This document shows positions 9,353 through 17,278 of a stretch of 64,000 nt of DNA, in pieces (position 1 is the stretch's first letter; every line of letters starts with the position of its first letter). The stretch covers positions 178,823-242,822 of the forward strand of contig CABHOV010000077.1 of the NCBI GenBank assembly GCA_902168185.1. The letters run 5' to 3'. The DNA is from an uncultured Bacteroides sp. (GTDB lineage: Bacteria > Bacteroidota > Bacteroidia > Cytophagales > Cyclobacteriaceae). Below the pieces are notes generated by a model. It was not told where the DNA came from. It saw only the letters and a program-made list of their open reading frames with translations, and made no database searches. The position numbers and the translations under genes are program-made.

Positions 9353-11095
9353 ATGAGCGCTACTCAACCTACACCAACCGCTGATCATGTCAGCCAGGCG
9401 AGCACTTCCTGCTTGCCCGGCCTTCTAGCATATTTTCTAAAAGCGTCCGTGTTTGTGTTGTACTTGATTTGCTTTACAGTACACGTATACGCGCAGTCTT
9501 CCTGCAATTGTCCGGCACCATCCGAGTGCAAACCCTGTGCTGGAGGCATCAGCCAGTTAACCCTGCGCTATAATGGCTTTCTCCCTGCGTTGGTTCTCAT
9601 TCGTGATAATGGTGGAGCTATTTTCATCGAGACCCTTCAACCCAGCGAAGTATTTACCGTGTCGGGTCAGTCCAATGGAAGATTCGCAGCCAATCAAATC
9701 TACATCTTCGCCAATGGAATTTTCAGTGCTGAGATCAAAGTAAACTGCTCACTGGAGTTTGATCCAACCGCTTCGATCGGGTGGTTTACCATTATGGGTG
9801 CCAGAAGTAAAGATGGTGGTACGCTATGCTGTACGGCAAGTGCAGGAGATACAGCATCTCCCGTTATATCGGGCTGTCCTTCTGATATAGTCATTGCTGC
9901 CACATCGCAGTGTACAGCATCGGCTACATGGCAAGAGCCCCGGGCAGATGATTGCCATTTAAAACGCTTTACCAGTACCAAACCACCGGGGGCTACATTT
10001 CCAATCGGTACCACACGTGTAACCTATACCGCCACGGATGCAAGTAACAATAGTTCTACCTGCAGCTTCAACGTGGTGGTGCAGGATAAGTCTGCTCCGG
10101 TAGTCAGCAATTGTCCTGCTCAAATCAGCATGAAAGCTGGCGATGACTGTAAGGCAAAACCGACCTGGACACCTCCAACCTTCACCGATAACTGTGGCGC
10201 TGTAACCGTTACCAGTACTCATACACCTGGGAGCGAATTAAATATAGGTACTACCGAAGTAATATATACCGTCCGGGATAACGCCGGAAACCGTACGCAA
10301 TGTAAGTTCAATATAGTCGTAGAAGACTCTTCCATTCCGGTAGTTGCTACCAAGCCCGGGGATGTGTCGGTACCAGCGGGTGCCAATTGTAACGCAGCTG
10401 CGTCATGGACTCCGCCTACTTTTACGGACTGCAGTCCCGTCACGATAACCTCTTCACACAAACCGGGAAGTATATTTCCGATGGGCACAACAGCGGTGAC
10501 CTATACAGCTAAAGATAAAACGGGTAATACAGCCCGATATACATTTAATGTTACAGTGAAAAGCGCGGCAGCGCCCGTCTTTTCAAACTGCCCATCAGAT
10601 GTCCTCATCAAGACCACTGAACTGTCAGGGGCGGAAGCAATGTGGGAGCCGCCTGTAGCAAGCGATGATTGTGAGGTTCCGGTAATCACAGCCTCACATG
10701 ATCCCGGTACACCATTTCCCATTGGCAATACAACGGTTACCTATACAGCAATCGATCAATCCGGTAATTCGACAACGTGCAACTTTACAGTTAGTGTTCA
10801 GCTTGAAGATGCCAAGCTTAGCATTCCGCAAATCATAACTCCAGATGGCAACGGTGTTAACGACACATGGCAGATTGAGAATATCCGACTATATCATACC
10901 AACAAAGTTGTTATAGTCGACCGATGGGGAAGTGTTATATATAGCGCGAGCAACTATAATAATGATAATACAATTTGGGATGGTCGCGATACCAGTGGTA
11001 AAGTTGTGCCTACCGGCACCTACTTCTTTACCATCTCGGTACGATCGGGTGATTCATGGATTGAGAAGAAAGGCTTTATCGAAATAATCCAATAA
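9353..11095 (+). CDS. HYR-repeat surface protein with gliding-motility (type B) C-terminal sorting domain
   Basis: 580 residues. The start at 9353 gives a long n-region and then a hydrophobic signal (about 28-47, ending VYAQSS). A cysteine-rich segment follows, then a domain at about 60-165 (ISQLTLRYNG onward). Four tandem HYR-type Ig-like repeats occupy about 167-247, 248-327, 328-405 and 406-486, each with a GTT-x-V-x-YTA-type motif and paired cysteines. The last 90 residues (IPQIITPDGNGVNDTW to GFIEIIQ) match the gliding-motility-associated C-terminal domain, which directs type B cargo through the type IX secretion system. The product is therefore expected on the cell surface or outside the cell. 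Its gene is 3 bases from a PorP/SprF gene, the usual partner of type B cargo. HYR repeats are usually adhesive. The first gene of a four-gene operon. Confidence 0.9.
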   Translation: MSATQPTPTADHVSQASTSCLPGLLAYFLKASVFVLYLICFTVHVYAQSSCNCPAPSECKPCAGGISQLTLRYNGFLPALVLIRDNGGAIFIETLQPSEVFTVSGQSNGRFAANQIYIFANGIFSAEIKVNCSLEFDPTASIGWFTIMGARSKDGGTLCCTASAGDTASPVISGCPSDIVIAATSQCTASATWQEPRADDCHLKRFTSTKPPGATFPIGTTRVTYTATDASNNSSTCSFNVVVQDKSAPVVSNCPAQISMKAGDDCKAKPTWTPPTFTDNCGAVTVTSTHTPGSELNIGTTEVIYTVRDNAGNRTQCKFNIVVEDSSIPVVATKPGDVSVPAGANCNAAASWTPPTFTDCSPVTITSSHKPGSIFPMGTTAVTYTAKDKTGNTARYTFNVTVKSAAAPVFSNCPSDVLIKTTELSGAEAMWEPPVASDDCEVPVITASHDPGTPFPIGNTTVTYTAIDQSGNSTTCNFTVSVQLEDAKLSIPQIITPDGNGVNDTWQIENIRLYHTNKVVIVDRWGSVIYSASNYNNDNTIWDGRDTSGKVVPTGTYFFTISVRSGDSWIEKKGFIEIIQ

Positions 11096-11098
11096 CCG

Positions 11099-12040
11099 AT
11101 GCGAAAGGCCGTTACTTCCCCTATACATTTTTTAGCATGCATGATGATGGCATGCTGTATGGTGAGTATAGCTATACCAGCTACAGCACAACAGAAAGAG
11201 CAGTTTACGCAGTATATGTTCAATGGCCTCATTCTCAATCCGGCTCTTGCCGGGAATGATGAAGCCCTGAGTATAAGTTTTATAAACAGACGTCAATGGT
11301 CTTCTGTCGATGGGGCTCCCGTAACACAGACGCTCACGGCACATACCTTGTTTAATAACAAGCATGCTGGCATAGGTATATCATTGGTAAATGATAAGAT
11401 CGGTGTTCACAAGAACCAAAGCTTCCAGGGAAGTTATTCGTATCGCCTGAATGTTTCAGAACATTCGTACCTGGCCATGGGACTGCAGGCAGGACTAAAC
11501 GCATATCGATCCGACTATAGTTCTCTTCTGGGCGCAGGCTTAAATGATCCCAAGGTGTCAAACGGAAGTATATCCAGCACAGCCTTTACGGTGGGAGCCG
11601 GCTTGTTTTACAGGAGCTCCAGATTTTCAGCCGGACTGTCTGCACCCGAGATCGTCCCGCATAAAATATCGGTCAGCGATACAATGCAAATTTCCTGGCA
11701 GAAGTCCCAATACTTTCTTTTTGTCAGATATAGTATACCGTTGAACGCTACCCTTGACCTGGAGCCAAGTATGTTGATAAAATATATGCGAGGCGTTCCG
11801 GTGTCCTATGATGTGAATGCGTGTTTGCTTATCAAAAAAGTATTGACACTGGGGATGTCATACAGGAAGCAGGAATCAATTGATTTTTTAATGAAAGCCC
11901 AGGTGACACCACAACTTCAGGTGGGTTACTCGTATGACTATGGTACGGGTAAACTATCGCGAGGAGCGGGAGGAACACATGAGCTTTTGGTAAACTATAT
12001 ATTTAAATATACCAAGACCAACGTAGCCTCGCCACGTTGA
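11099..12040 (+). CDS. PorP/SprF-family type IX secretion outer-membrane protein
   Basis: 313 residues with a signal peptide (MRKAVTSPIHFLACMMMACC, cleaved near ATAQQ) and the PorP/SprF hallmark just after it: QFTQYMFNGLILNPALAGND. The remainder alternates short beta strands, as expected for a small outer-membrane barrel, and ends with an aromatic-rich strand (ELLVNYIFKYTK). SprF-like proteins are needed for secretion or surface attachment of the type B cargo encoded beside them; SprB/SprF in gliding Flavobacterium is the known case. Here the cargo gene lies 3 bases upstream, which supports a dedicated pair. It is followed 11 bases later by a PD40 gene. Confidence 0.93.
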   Translation: MRKAVTSPIHFLACMMMACCMVSIAIPATAQQKEQFTQYMFNGLILNPALAGNDEALSISFINRRQWSSVDGAPVTQTLTAHTLFNNKHAGIGISLVNDKIGVHKNQSFQGSYSYRLNVSEHSYLAMGLQAGLNAYRSDYSSLLGAGLNDPKVSNGSISSTAFTVGAGLFYRSSRFSAGLSAPEIVPHKISVSDTMQISWQKSQYFLFVRYSIPLNATLDLEPSMLIKYMRGVPVSYDVNACLLIKKVLTLGMSYRKQESIDFLMKAQVTPQLQVGYSYDYGTGKLSRGAGGTHELLVNYIFKYTKTNVASPR

Positions 12041-12051
12041 TTTTTTAAACG

Positions 12052-13689
12052 ATGTCTATGTACATACCTGGTAAGATCAAGTATGCTGTTGCCTTTTTGC
12101 TAGCGATTGCTATATCCGATTTTTCTATTGCGCAGGAAACTGTGTTCTCCCTTTTCAAGACAAACGATGCAAAGGCAGACCAATACTTTCGAGACGGGCA
12201 ATATAAGAAAGCGATTGAGCTATATAATAAGCACCCTGAAAAGCAAGGCGATGACGACATCTGCCTGCAGCTGGCGCGCGCTTATCATTACGTGAATGAT
12301 CCTGTGCAGGCAGATGTGTGGTTTAAAGAAGTCATCGGCAGAGAAAAAACACTTCCCGTCGCGGACATGTATCTGTATGCTGAAACGCTGAGTGCTCTAA
12401 AATCATATGACCAGGCAATCGAATGGTATAGCCTATACCTTAAAAAAGATCCATCCGATCCGCGCACTATAAAGAAGATATGGCAGCTTCGTAACCGGAA
12501 GTATTTGTATGAGGACTCCGTTCACTACACCGTCAAATCACTCGCGATAAATTCGTTGTCAGGAGAGTTTGGAGCCGTGCCCTACCAGGACGGGATCATT
12601 TTCATCTCCAACCGAAAACGCAGGAGTTTCATTCATTCGACTGATGCCAATGGCGAATCATTCTATAAAGTATACTATAGCAAACGCGTAACGGATACCC
12701 TGCAAGGTCCGGTGACCTCCCGCTATGATGAGCCATCTTTGTTCTGCCGCGAGCTGCGTGCAGCCTTCCATGAAGGGCCCGTTACACTATACGATTATCA
12801 GAACAGAATGCTCTATACGGCCACATCATCACAAAAGGAAAAGAACAAGCGTGTGCTGCAGCTATATTTTGCAGAACAAAAAGATGGAAAGTGGCGTATC
12901 GTGGAGCCGTTTCCCTTTAACAGCACAGAATATTCCATCCAGGATGCAGCGATAAGCAAAGATGAAAAGACGCTATATTTCTCTTCGGATATGAAAGGAG
13001 GGATGGGAAAAAAAGATCTATACCGGTCAACCCGCGTGAATAATCAATGGACGAAACCTGTTAATCTTGGTGAAGCGATTAATACATCGGGCGATGAGTC
13101 TTTACCCTTTATAGATGAAAACAATACGCTATACTTTTCTTCCAATGGACATGCGGGCCTGGGTGGGATCGATATTTTTAAAGCACCTGTTGTAGAAAAT
13201 GGCTTTGGCGAAGTCACCAATATCGGATATCCGGTAAACACGAATTTTGATGACTTTGGTATATATCTTGAAGATGAAGGTACCCACGGGTTCTTTACAT
13301 CAAACCGACAGAATCGAAATGATGATATATATGAGCTGGACATTGATCTGCAAAGTTATCCATTGGTAGTAAAAGGTGTGCTCAAGTATAAGGAAGAAAG
13401 CTGGAAGGATTCAACGGAACTTAAAATCTTTTCACATGCGCAGTTATATCTTATAGACAATTTCAAAAATGCATCGGTCAGTACAACCTCAACCAGCGAC
13501 ATGGGGACTTTTTCTCTTACCGTGCCGTACTCCAGTCAGTACAGAATTAAAGTAGTGGATACCAGGACGGGAGATGAAATGTTTGTAGGGCTGGAGCTCT
13601 CCAAGCGGAAGGTTACGGAAAATATATACGAAATAGTGGTTGTCAAGAATGCCTTTAAAGGTGTCGTAAATCCGAAGACTGTAAAATGA
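12052..13689 (+). CDS. TPR plus PD40 (WD40-like propeller) protein, PorE-like but without OmpA domain
   Basis: 545 residues. A signal peptide (residues 1-28, ending SIAQE) is followed by TPR-like helices at about 40-145 (ADQYFRDGQYKKAIELYNKH; YDQAIEWYSLYLKKDPSDP). A PD40/TolB-like beta-propeller comes at about 165-440, with repeated blades such as DEKTLYFSSDMKGGMGKKDLY and NTLYFSSNGHAGLGGIDIFK. Last is a carboxypeptidase-regulatory-like beta domain to residue 545. This is the order found in PorE, a periplasmic type IX component that also carries a C-terminal OmpA-family peptidoglycan-binding domain; here the OmpA domain is missing. The gene lies between a PorP/SprF gene and a kinase gene with 11- and 10-base gaps, so a link between the outer-membrane barrel and the kinase is a reasonable inference. 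Confidence 0.85.
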   Translation: MSMYIPGKIKYAVAFLLAIAISDFSIAQETVFSLFKTNDAKADQYFRDGQYKKAIELYNKHPEKQGDDDICLQLARAYHYVNDPVQADVWFKEVIGREKTLPVADMYLYAETLSALKSYDQAIEWYSLYLKKDPSDPRTIKKIWQLRNRKYLYEDSVHYTVKSLAINSLSGEFGAVPYQDGIIFISNRKRRSFIHSTDANGESFYKVYYSKRVTDTLQGPVTSRYDEPSLFCRELRAAFHEGPVTLYDYQNRMLYTATSSQKEKNKRVLQLYFAEQKDGKWRIVEPFPFNSTEYSIQDAAISKDEKTLYFSSDMKGGMGKKDLYRSTRVNNQWTKPVNLGEAINTSGDESLPFIDENNTLYFSSNGHAGLGGIDIFKAPVVENGFGEVTNIGYPVNTNFDDFGIYLEDEGTHGFFTSNRQNRNDDIYELDIDLQSYPLVVKGVLKYKEESWKDSTELKIFSHAQLYLIDNFKNASVSTTSTSDMGTFSLTVPYSSQYRIKVVDTRTGDEMFVGLELSKRKVTENIYEIVVVKNAFKGVVNPKTVK

Positions 13690-13699
13690 GATCGAAACA

Positions 13700-15745
13700 A
13701 TGAGTATGAAGGAGCGGGTTAAATATATACTATCGATAGTGATGTTGTTCATGGTTTGTGTTGTGCTGCAGGCGCAGGATAAAAACCTCATCCAGATCAA
13801 AGCCTTTGATCAGCAGCTTACGCCGCTCACGAACATCAAAGTTTCTATCAACGAAAAAGAATATATATCCCTGGAAAATAAAGGCGGTACATTTCATGAA
13901 GTGCCCAACGAAGATCTTCCGCCCCGGTCGGTTAAAATTAATGACGAAACCCTGGAGGCAGAGTCATGGAATTATAGCAAAGGTATATTGTCCATCATGG
14001 TGAGAAAGAAAAGTTACAAGAGCCAGCCGATAACCGTGATGACGATGGACCATAAACCACTGCCACGTGTTACCGTCACTTATCATGGTACCAAGAATAC
14101 AGAGTCTGTTACCAATGCGCAAGGTATATTTGTACTGCCATTGGCGTTAAACGAAGAGACACCACAGGCTACACAGTTTGCTATAGCTGGCTATAAAGTA
14201 ATGCAGATGAGCTCTTCGAAAGAAGGAAAGATTCTCCTTGTTGAATCGCTGAAAAAGAACAAGGTTCTGCCTGCCGAAAATATAGCACAAAAAGATATAC
14301 TTGCTGATTTTGACATCAGCCAACTGGATTCGATTCGTTCACTTACAGTTTTCTATGCTGTGTTTAAAAATATAGAGATAGCCTCATTGCCGGCTGATCA
14401 AAAAGAACGCGTTGATGCTAAGTTCCAGCTACTGGTAAGACAATTAAAGAATGAACAGAAAACTTCCTTTGTAGGGAAAATTTCCGATTCTTCTTTTGTA
14501 CGTACGGATGTTGAAAACCTATTGGCACAAGCACGCTACGAAAATGATTTATTGGATAATTTGCGAGATGACTTCGAGAAGAAAATCGAAATCATCAATG
14601 AAAAATTGGCAGGAGGCGCCTCCAGTCTTGATCAGGCTACACGCGACAGATTACTGGATGATCTCAATACATTGGAACATGTATTAACGGAGAATGAAGA
14701 TAAATTCTACAAGAATCTATCCAGCTATAAAATTATATTATCATCCCTTAAGTCTTCCTTTTTCGACATACAAAACCTGGAACAAAAACTGGAGGTCAGC
14801 GAGAGTAAAAGGCTGGAGGAGCAGAAGACGTTCCGGCAACAGATTCTTATTGTAGTTTCCATTACACTGGTGTTTGGTATACTGGTGATCTTTTTATTTT
14901 ACCTGCGCATCAAGCTTGAGAAACAGCAAAAAAGTTTAATCAAGGCCAATGATGAGATTACCAGAATAAATGAGAACCTGGAAGATCTTGTGTCCGAACG
15001 TACGCGACTCCTGATTCATGCAAATCGCGAGATGGATATATTTCTATACAGAGCATCGCACGACCTTCGAACCCCGATATGTTCTATCATGGGGCTTTGC
15101 AACATCGCCCTGCATAGCAGCAGTGCAGAATTGCCGGAACTCGTAAAGCGAATGTCCTATACAGCAGTGCGAATGGACAGGATGCTTAAAAAGTTACGCG
15201 TCATCAACGAGATCAATCAGCCGGGTAATTATTCTATGATTCGGTTTTCAGAAAAAATAGATTTCCTGCGTCAGGAATTCAGCCAGGTCATTGGCGATCA
15301 TGCGATCGATATATCTTTGGATTTTGAACCCGATCTATCATTCTATTCATATCCTGCACTCATTGACACGATCGTATACAACCTGTTGGACAACGCTTTC
15401 TTTTATTCAAGCTTGAAACCCGGCAGTCCGCCAAAGGTATATTTACAGGCACGCATCGAGCGCGATAATCTTGTTATGCGCATTCGTGACAATGGCGTTG
15501 GTATACTACCTGAAATTCAAATGAAACTTTGGGATATGTTCTTTGTCGGAAGTGAACATTCGAAGGGTAACGGCTTAGGCCTATACCTTGTATCGAAGTC
15601 AATTCAAACCCTGGGTGGCAGTATAGATATTGATACGCAGCCTAATGTATTCACAACGTTTACCGTTAGTATTCCGGTAAACACTGAGCGCGTAACACGC
15701 ATTGCCTCCGAAGCTCAAAAAACAACCATGCTCGAACTTGTCTGA
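13700..15745 (+). CDS. Membrane sensor histidine kinase of the type IX cassette
   Basis: 681 residues. Signal/TM segment at about 8-27 (YILSIVMLFMVCVVLQAQ), then two beta-sandwich domains at about 30-185 (the second carboxypeptidase-regulatory-like, with TNAQGIFVLPL). A long helical periplasmic region at about 195-385 and a TM helix near 392-414 (ILIVVSITLVFGILVIFLFY) follow. The kinase core is HisKA with H-box SHDLRTPICSI (near 454) and HATPase_c with N-box YNLLDNAF, G1 RDNGVGI and G2 GNGLGLYL. All residues needed for autophosphorylation are present. No response regulator is encoded nearby. The last of the four cassette genes; it presumably reports on the state of the cargo or its outer-membrane complex. 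Its 3' end overlaps a hairpin that can serve the opposite strand. Confidence 0.9.
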   Translation: MSMKERVKYILSIVMLFMVCVVLQAQDKNLIQIKAFDQQLTPLTNIKVSINEKEYISLENKGGTFHEVPNEDLPPRSVKINDETLEAESWNYSKGILSIMVRKKSYKSQPITVMTMDHKPLPRVTVTYHGTKNTESVTNAQGIFVLPLALNEETPQATQFAIAGYKVMQMSSSKEGKILLVESLKKNKVLPAENIAQKDILADFDISQLDSIRSLTVFYAVFKNIEIASLPADQKERVDAKFQLLVRQLKNEQKTSFVGKISDSSFVRTDVENLLAQARYENDLLDNLRDDFEKKIEIINEKLAGGASSLDQATRDRLLDDLNTLEHVLTENEDKFYKNLSSYKIILSSLKSSFFDIQNLEQKLEVSESKRLEEQKTFRQQILIVVSITLVFGILVIFLFYLRIKLEKQQKSLIKANDEITRINENLEDLVSERTRLLIHANREMDIFLYRASHDLRTPICSIMGLCNIALHSSSAELPELVKRMSYTAVRMDRMLKKLRVINEINQPGNYSMIRFSEKIDFLRQEFSQVIGDHAIDISLDFEPDLSFYSYPALIDTIVYNLLDNAFFYSSLKPGSPPKVYLQARIERDNLVMRIRDNGVGILPEIQMKLWDMFFVGSEHSKGNGLGLYLVSKSIQTLGGSIDIDTQPNVFTTFTVSIPVNTERVTRIASEAQKTTMLELV

Positions 15746-15754
15746 GCATGGTTG
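15717..15754 (-). terminator. Intrinsic terminator for the minus-strand gene, lying inside the kinase 3' end
   Basis: CAACCATGCTC (15723-15733) and GAGCATGGTTG (15744-15754) form a perfect 11-bp stem with a 10-base loop. On the minus strand it is followed by six T (15722-15717), a standard intrinsic terminator for the gene at 15850-16371. On the plus strand it overlaps the kinase stop codon and lacks a T-run, so it would only be a stable 3' hairpin there. Confidence 0.7.
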
Positions 15755-15849
15755 AGATACATGAAACTAATTTTCAAATTGAATTGCCCCGATAATCCGG
15801 TATATATAAGTATATAATTAAATGGGAGGGGGCTTATCCCTTGCAGTGT

Positions 15850-16371
15850 CTATCGCACAGAGATCGTTCCTTCAACGCCTTCCTCCAGTGTCTTGCCCAT
15901 CACGGCAGAGGCCGCAATTTTGATCATGGAAACAAGCTTTCCGTCCTTGGTATCCCAATAGAATCCTTCTTCCGGAGTAACTTTAACAACCGAAACACGC
16001 GGGTCGTTTTTGCCTTCCGGGAACCAGGCTTTCGCTATATCTGTCCAAAGTTCATCTATTTTTTGACGGTCGCGCGTGATGGATGCTTTACCATATACGG
16101 TGAGAAATTCGTAGTCAGAAGTATTGAGAAAAAACAACTGGACTCTTGGATCTATTGAGATTTCCTGATTCTTGTCACTGTCCACCGCACTTAGAAACCA
16201 AAAGTTACCCTGGTCGCATACTTTCTGCACACTCATAGGTCGTGTTGTAAGCGGAACCTGTGTCAGGCGCGTTGTAAAAAGACATGTTGCTTCATGCTTT
16301 ACCAGTTCCTTAAATTTATCAATTGCTTCAGCCTGTGCGAGGTTCTTTATTTTTGACGCATTGTTTTCCAT
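15850..16371 (-). CDS. Pyridoxamine-phosphate-oxidase-like general stress protein
   Basis: 173 residues from the ATG at 16371 (MENNASKIKNLAQ). An in-frame ATG at 16401 would add ten atypical residues. The fold is that of the split-barrel flavin-binding family, close to general stress protein 26: LVKHEATCLFTTR, then PLTTRPMSVQKVCDQGNFWFLSAVDSDKNQEI, DPRVQLFF, FLTVYGKASI and a C-terminal GFYWDTKDGK strand. Such proteins bind FMN or FAD as dimers. The PNPOx reaction itself is unlikely because the substrate-binding C-terminus of true PdxH is missing. Probably a cytoplasmic redox or stress function. Monocistronic, with a terminator just downstream. Confidence 0.87.
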   Translation of the reverse strand: MENNASKIKNLAQAEAIDKFKELVKHEATCLFTTRLTQVPLTTRPMSVQKVCDQGNFWFLSAVDSDKNQEISIDPRVQLFFLNTSDYEFLTVYGKASITRDRQKIDELWTDIAKAWFPEGKNDPRVSVVKVTPEEGFYWDTKDGKLVSMIKIAASAVMGKTLEEGVEGTISVR

Positions 16372-16631
16372 AATAAATATTGTTTCATCAACTATATTCA
16401 AACACCGTTCCCAGGCATAGGCTATAGTTGTGTTTAGTTTTTACAAAGAGAACTTGGCAAACCGACACATAACCTTAAACAAAGCTTATTTTTTATATTG
16501 CACTTGTAGAAATTATTGCGCGCATGAGAACAATTGTTTTAACAGAGAAATTAAACCCTATATTGGGGGTAATTAGTATAGCCAGTCTCTTATATGTACA
16601 TCTTTCTTGTTATTGCTAAATATAAATTTAT

Positions 16632-17249
16632 ATGATCCGTGTCCTGATTGTGTTGTTTGTTGTCATTCACTCCACAGCCTTTTGCCAAAAGGTATATACG
16701 CTTAAGGATCTGTTTACTGACACGAAGATTACGTGGTATGGTATTGACTATACCCGTGCCGAGATGGTTGGAACATTCACCAACAAAGACATGCATGATT
16801 ATTACCGCGGCTGGAATTCACTCATCCTGGTGGAGCCGGAGAAGTATAATGTAGCAAGCGCCATACAGCGAAGCGCAGTCACCTTCGATGAAGCTTCGGT
16901 CGCACAACTGAACGCATTATCAACACCGGTGGTTCGTAGCGTCCCAAGCGACAGTGCTCTGGATAAGTCCGATATTGCGGCCATGGTGGCAGCATACCAG
17001 GGAACACAGTCCGATGGTATAGGGCTGGTATTTATAGCCGAGCGTTATCAGAAGGCAAAACGGGAGGCGAATCACTATGTAGTATTTTTTGATATTGCCA
17101 CTAAAAAGGTATTGATCTCACAGCGATACACTACGGCTCCTGATGGTATAGGAATCAGAAACTATTGGGCACCTTCTATCAGAACGGCTATAAAATTGTT
17201 AGCTTCCAACTATAAGAAGTGGAAGAAAAAGTATGGTGAAGCCGCCTAG
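16632..17249 (+). CDS. Secreted protein of unknown function
   Basis: 205 residues with a signal peptide (MIRVLIVLFVVIHSTAFC, cleavage before QKVYTL). The mature protein starts with KVYTLKDLFTDTKITWYGIDYTRAEMVG, has a mixed alpha/beta pattern, and ends in a basic helix (LASNYKKWKKKYGEAA). No catalytic motif is evident. I do not recognise a named family; similar small secreted proteins are common in Bacteroidota (from memory). A single cysteine sits at the end of the signal peptide, but the next residues (QK) and the sequence before it (STAF) make a weak lipobox. Probably periplasmic. It stands alone, convergent with the permease gene at 17279. Confidence 0.75.
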   Translation: MIRVLIVLFVVIHSTAFCQKVYTLKDLFTDTKITWYGIDYTRAEMVGTFTNKDMHDYYRGWNSLILVEPEKYNVASAIQRSAVTFDEASVAQLNALSTPVVRSVPSDSALDKSDIAAMVAAYQGTQSDGIGLVFIAERYQKAKREANHYVVFFDIATKKVLISQRYTTAPDGIGIRNYWAPSIRTAIKLLASNYKKWKKKYGEAA

Positions 17250-17278
17250 AGTTATACTATGATAACTGCAACGGCGCT

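Noticed and set aside
10000..10800. Repeat array within the HYR protein gene
   Set aside because: The periodicity is at protein level (Ig-like repeats); the DNA is too diverged to be a nucleotide repeat or CRISPR-like array.
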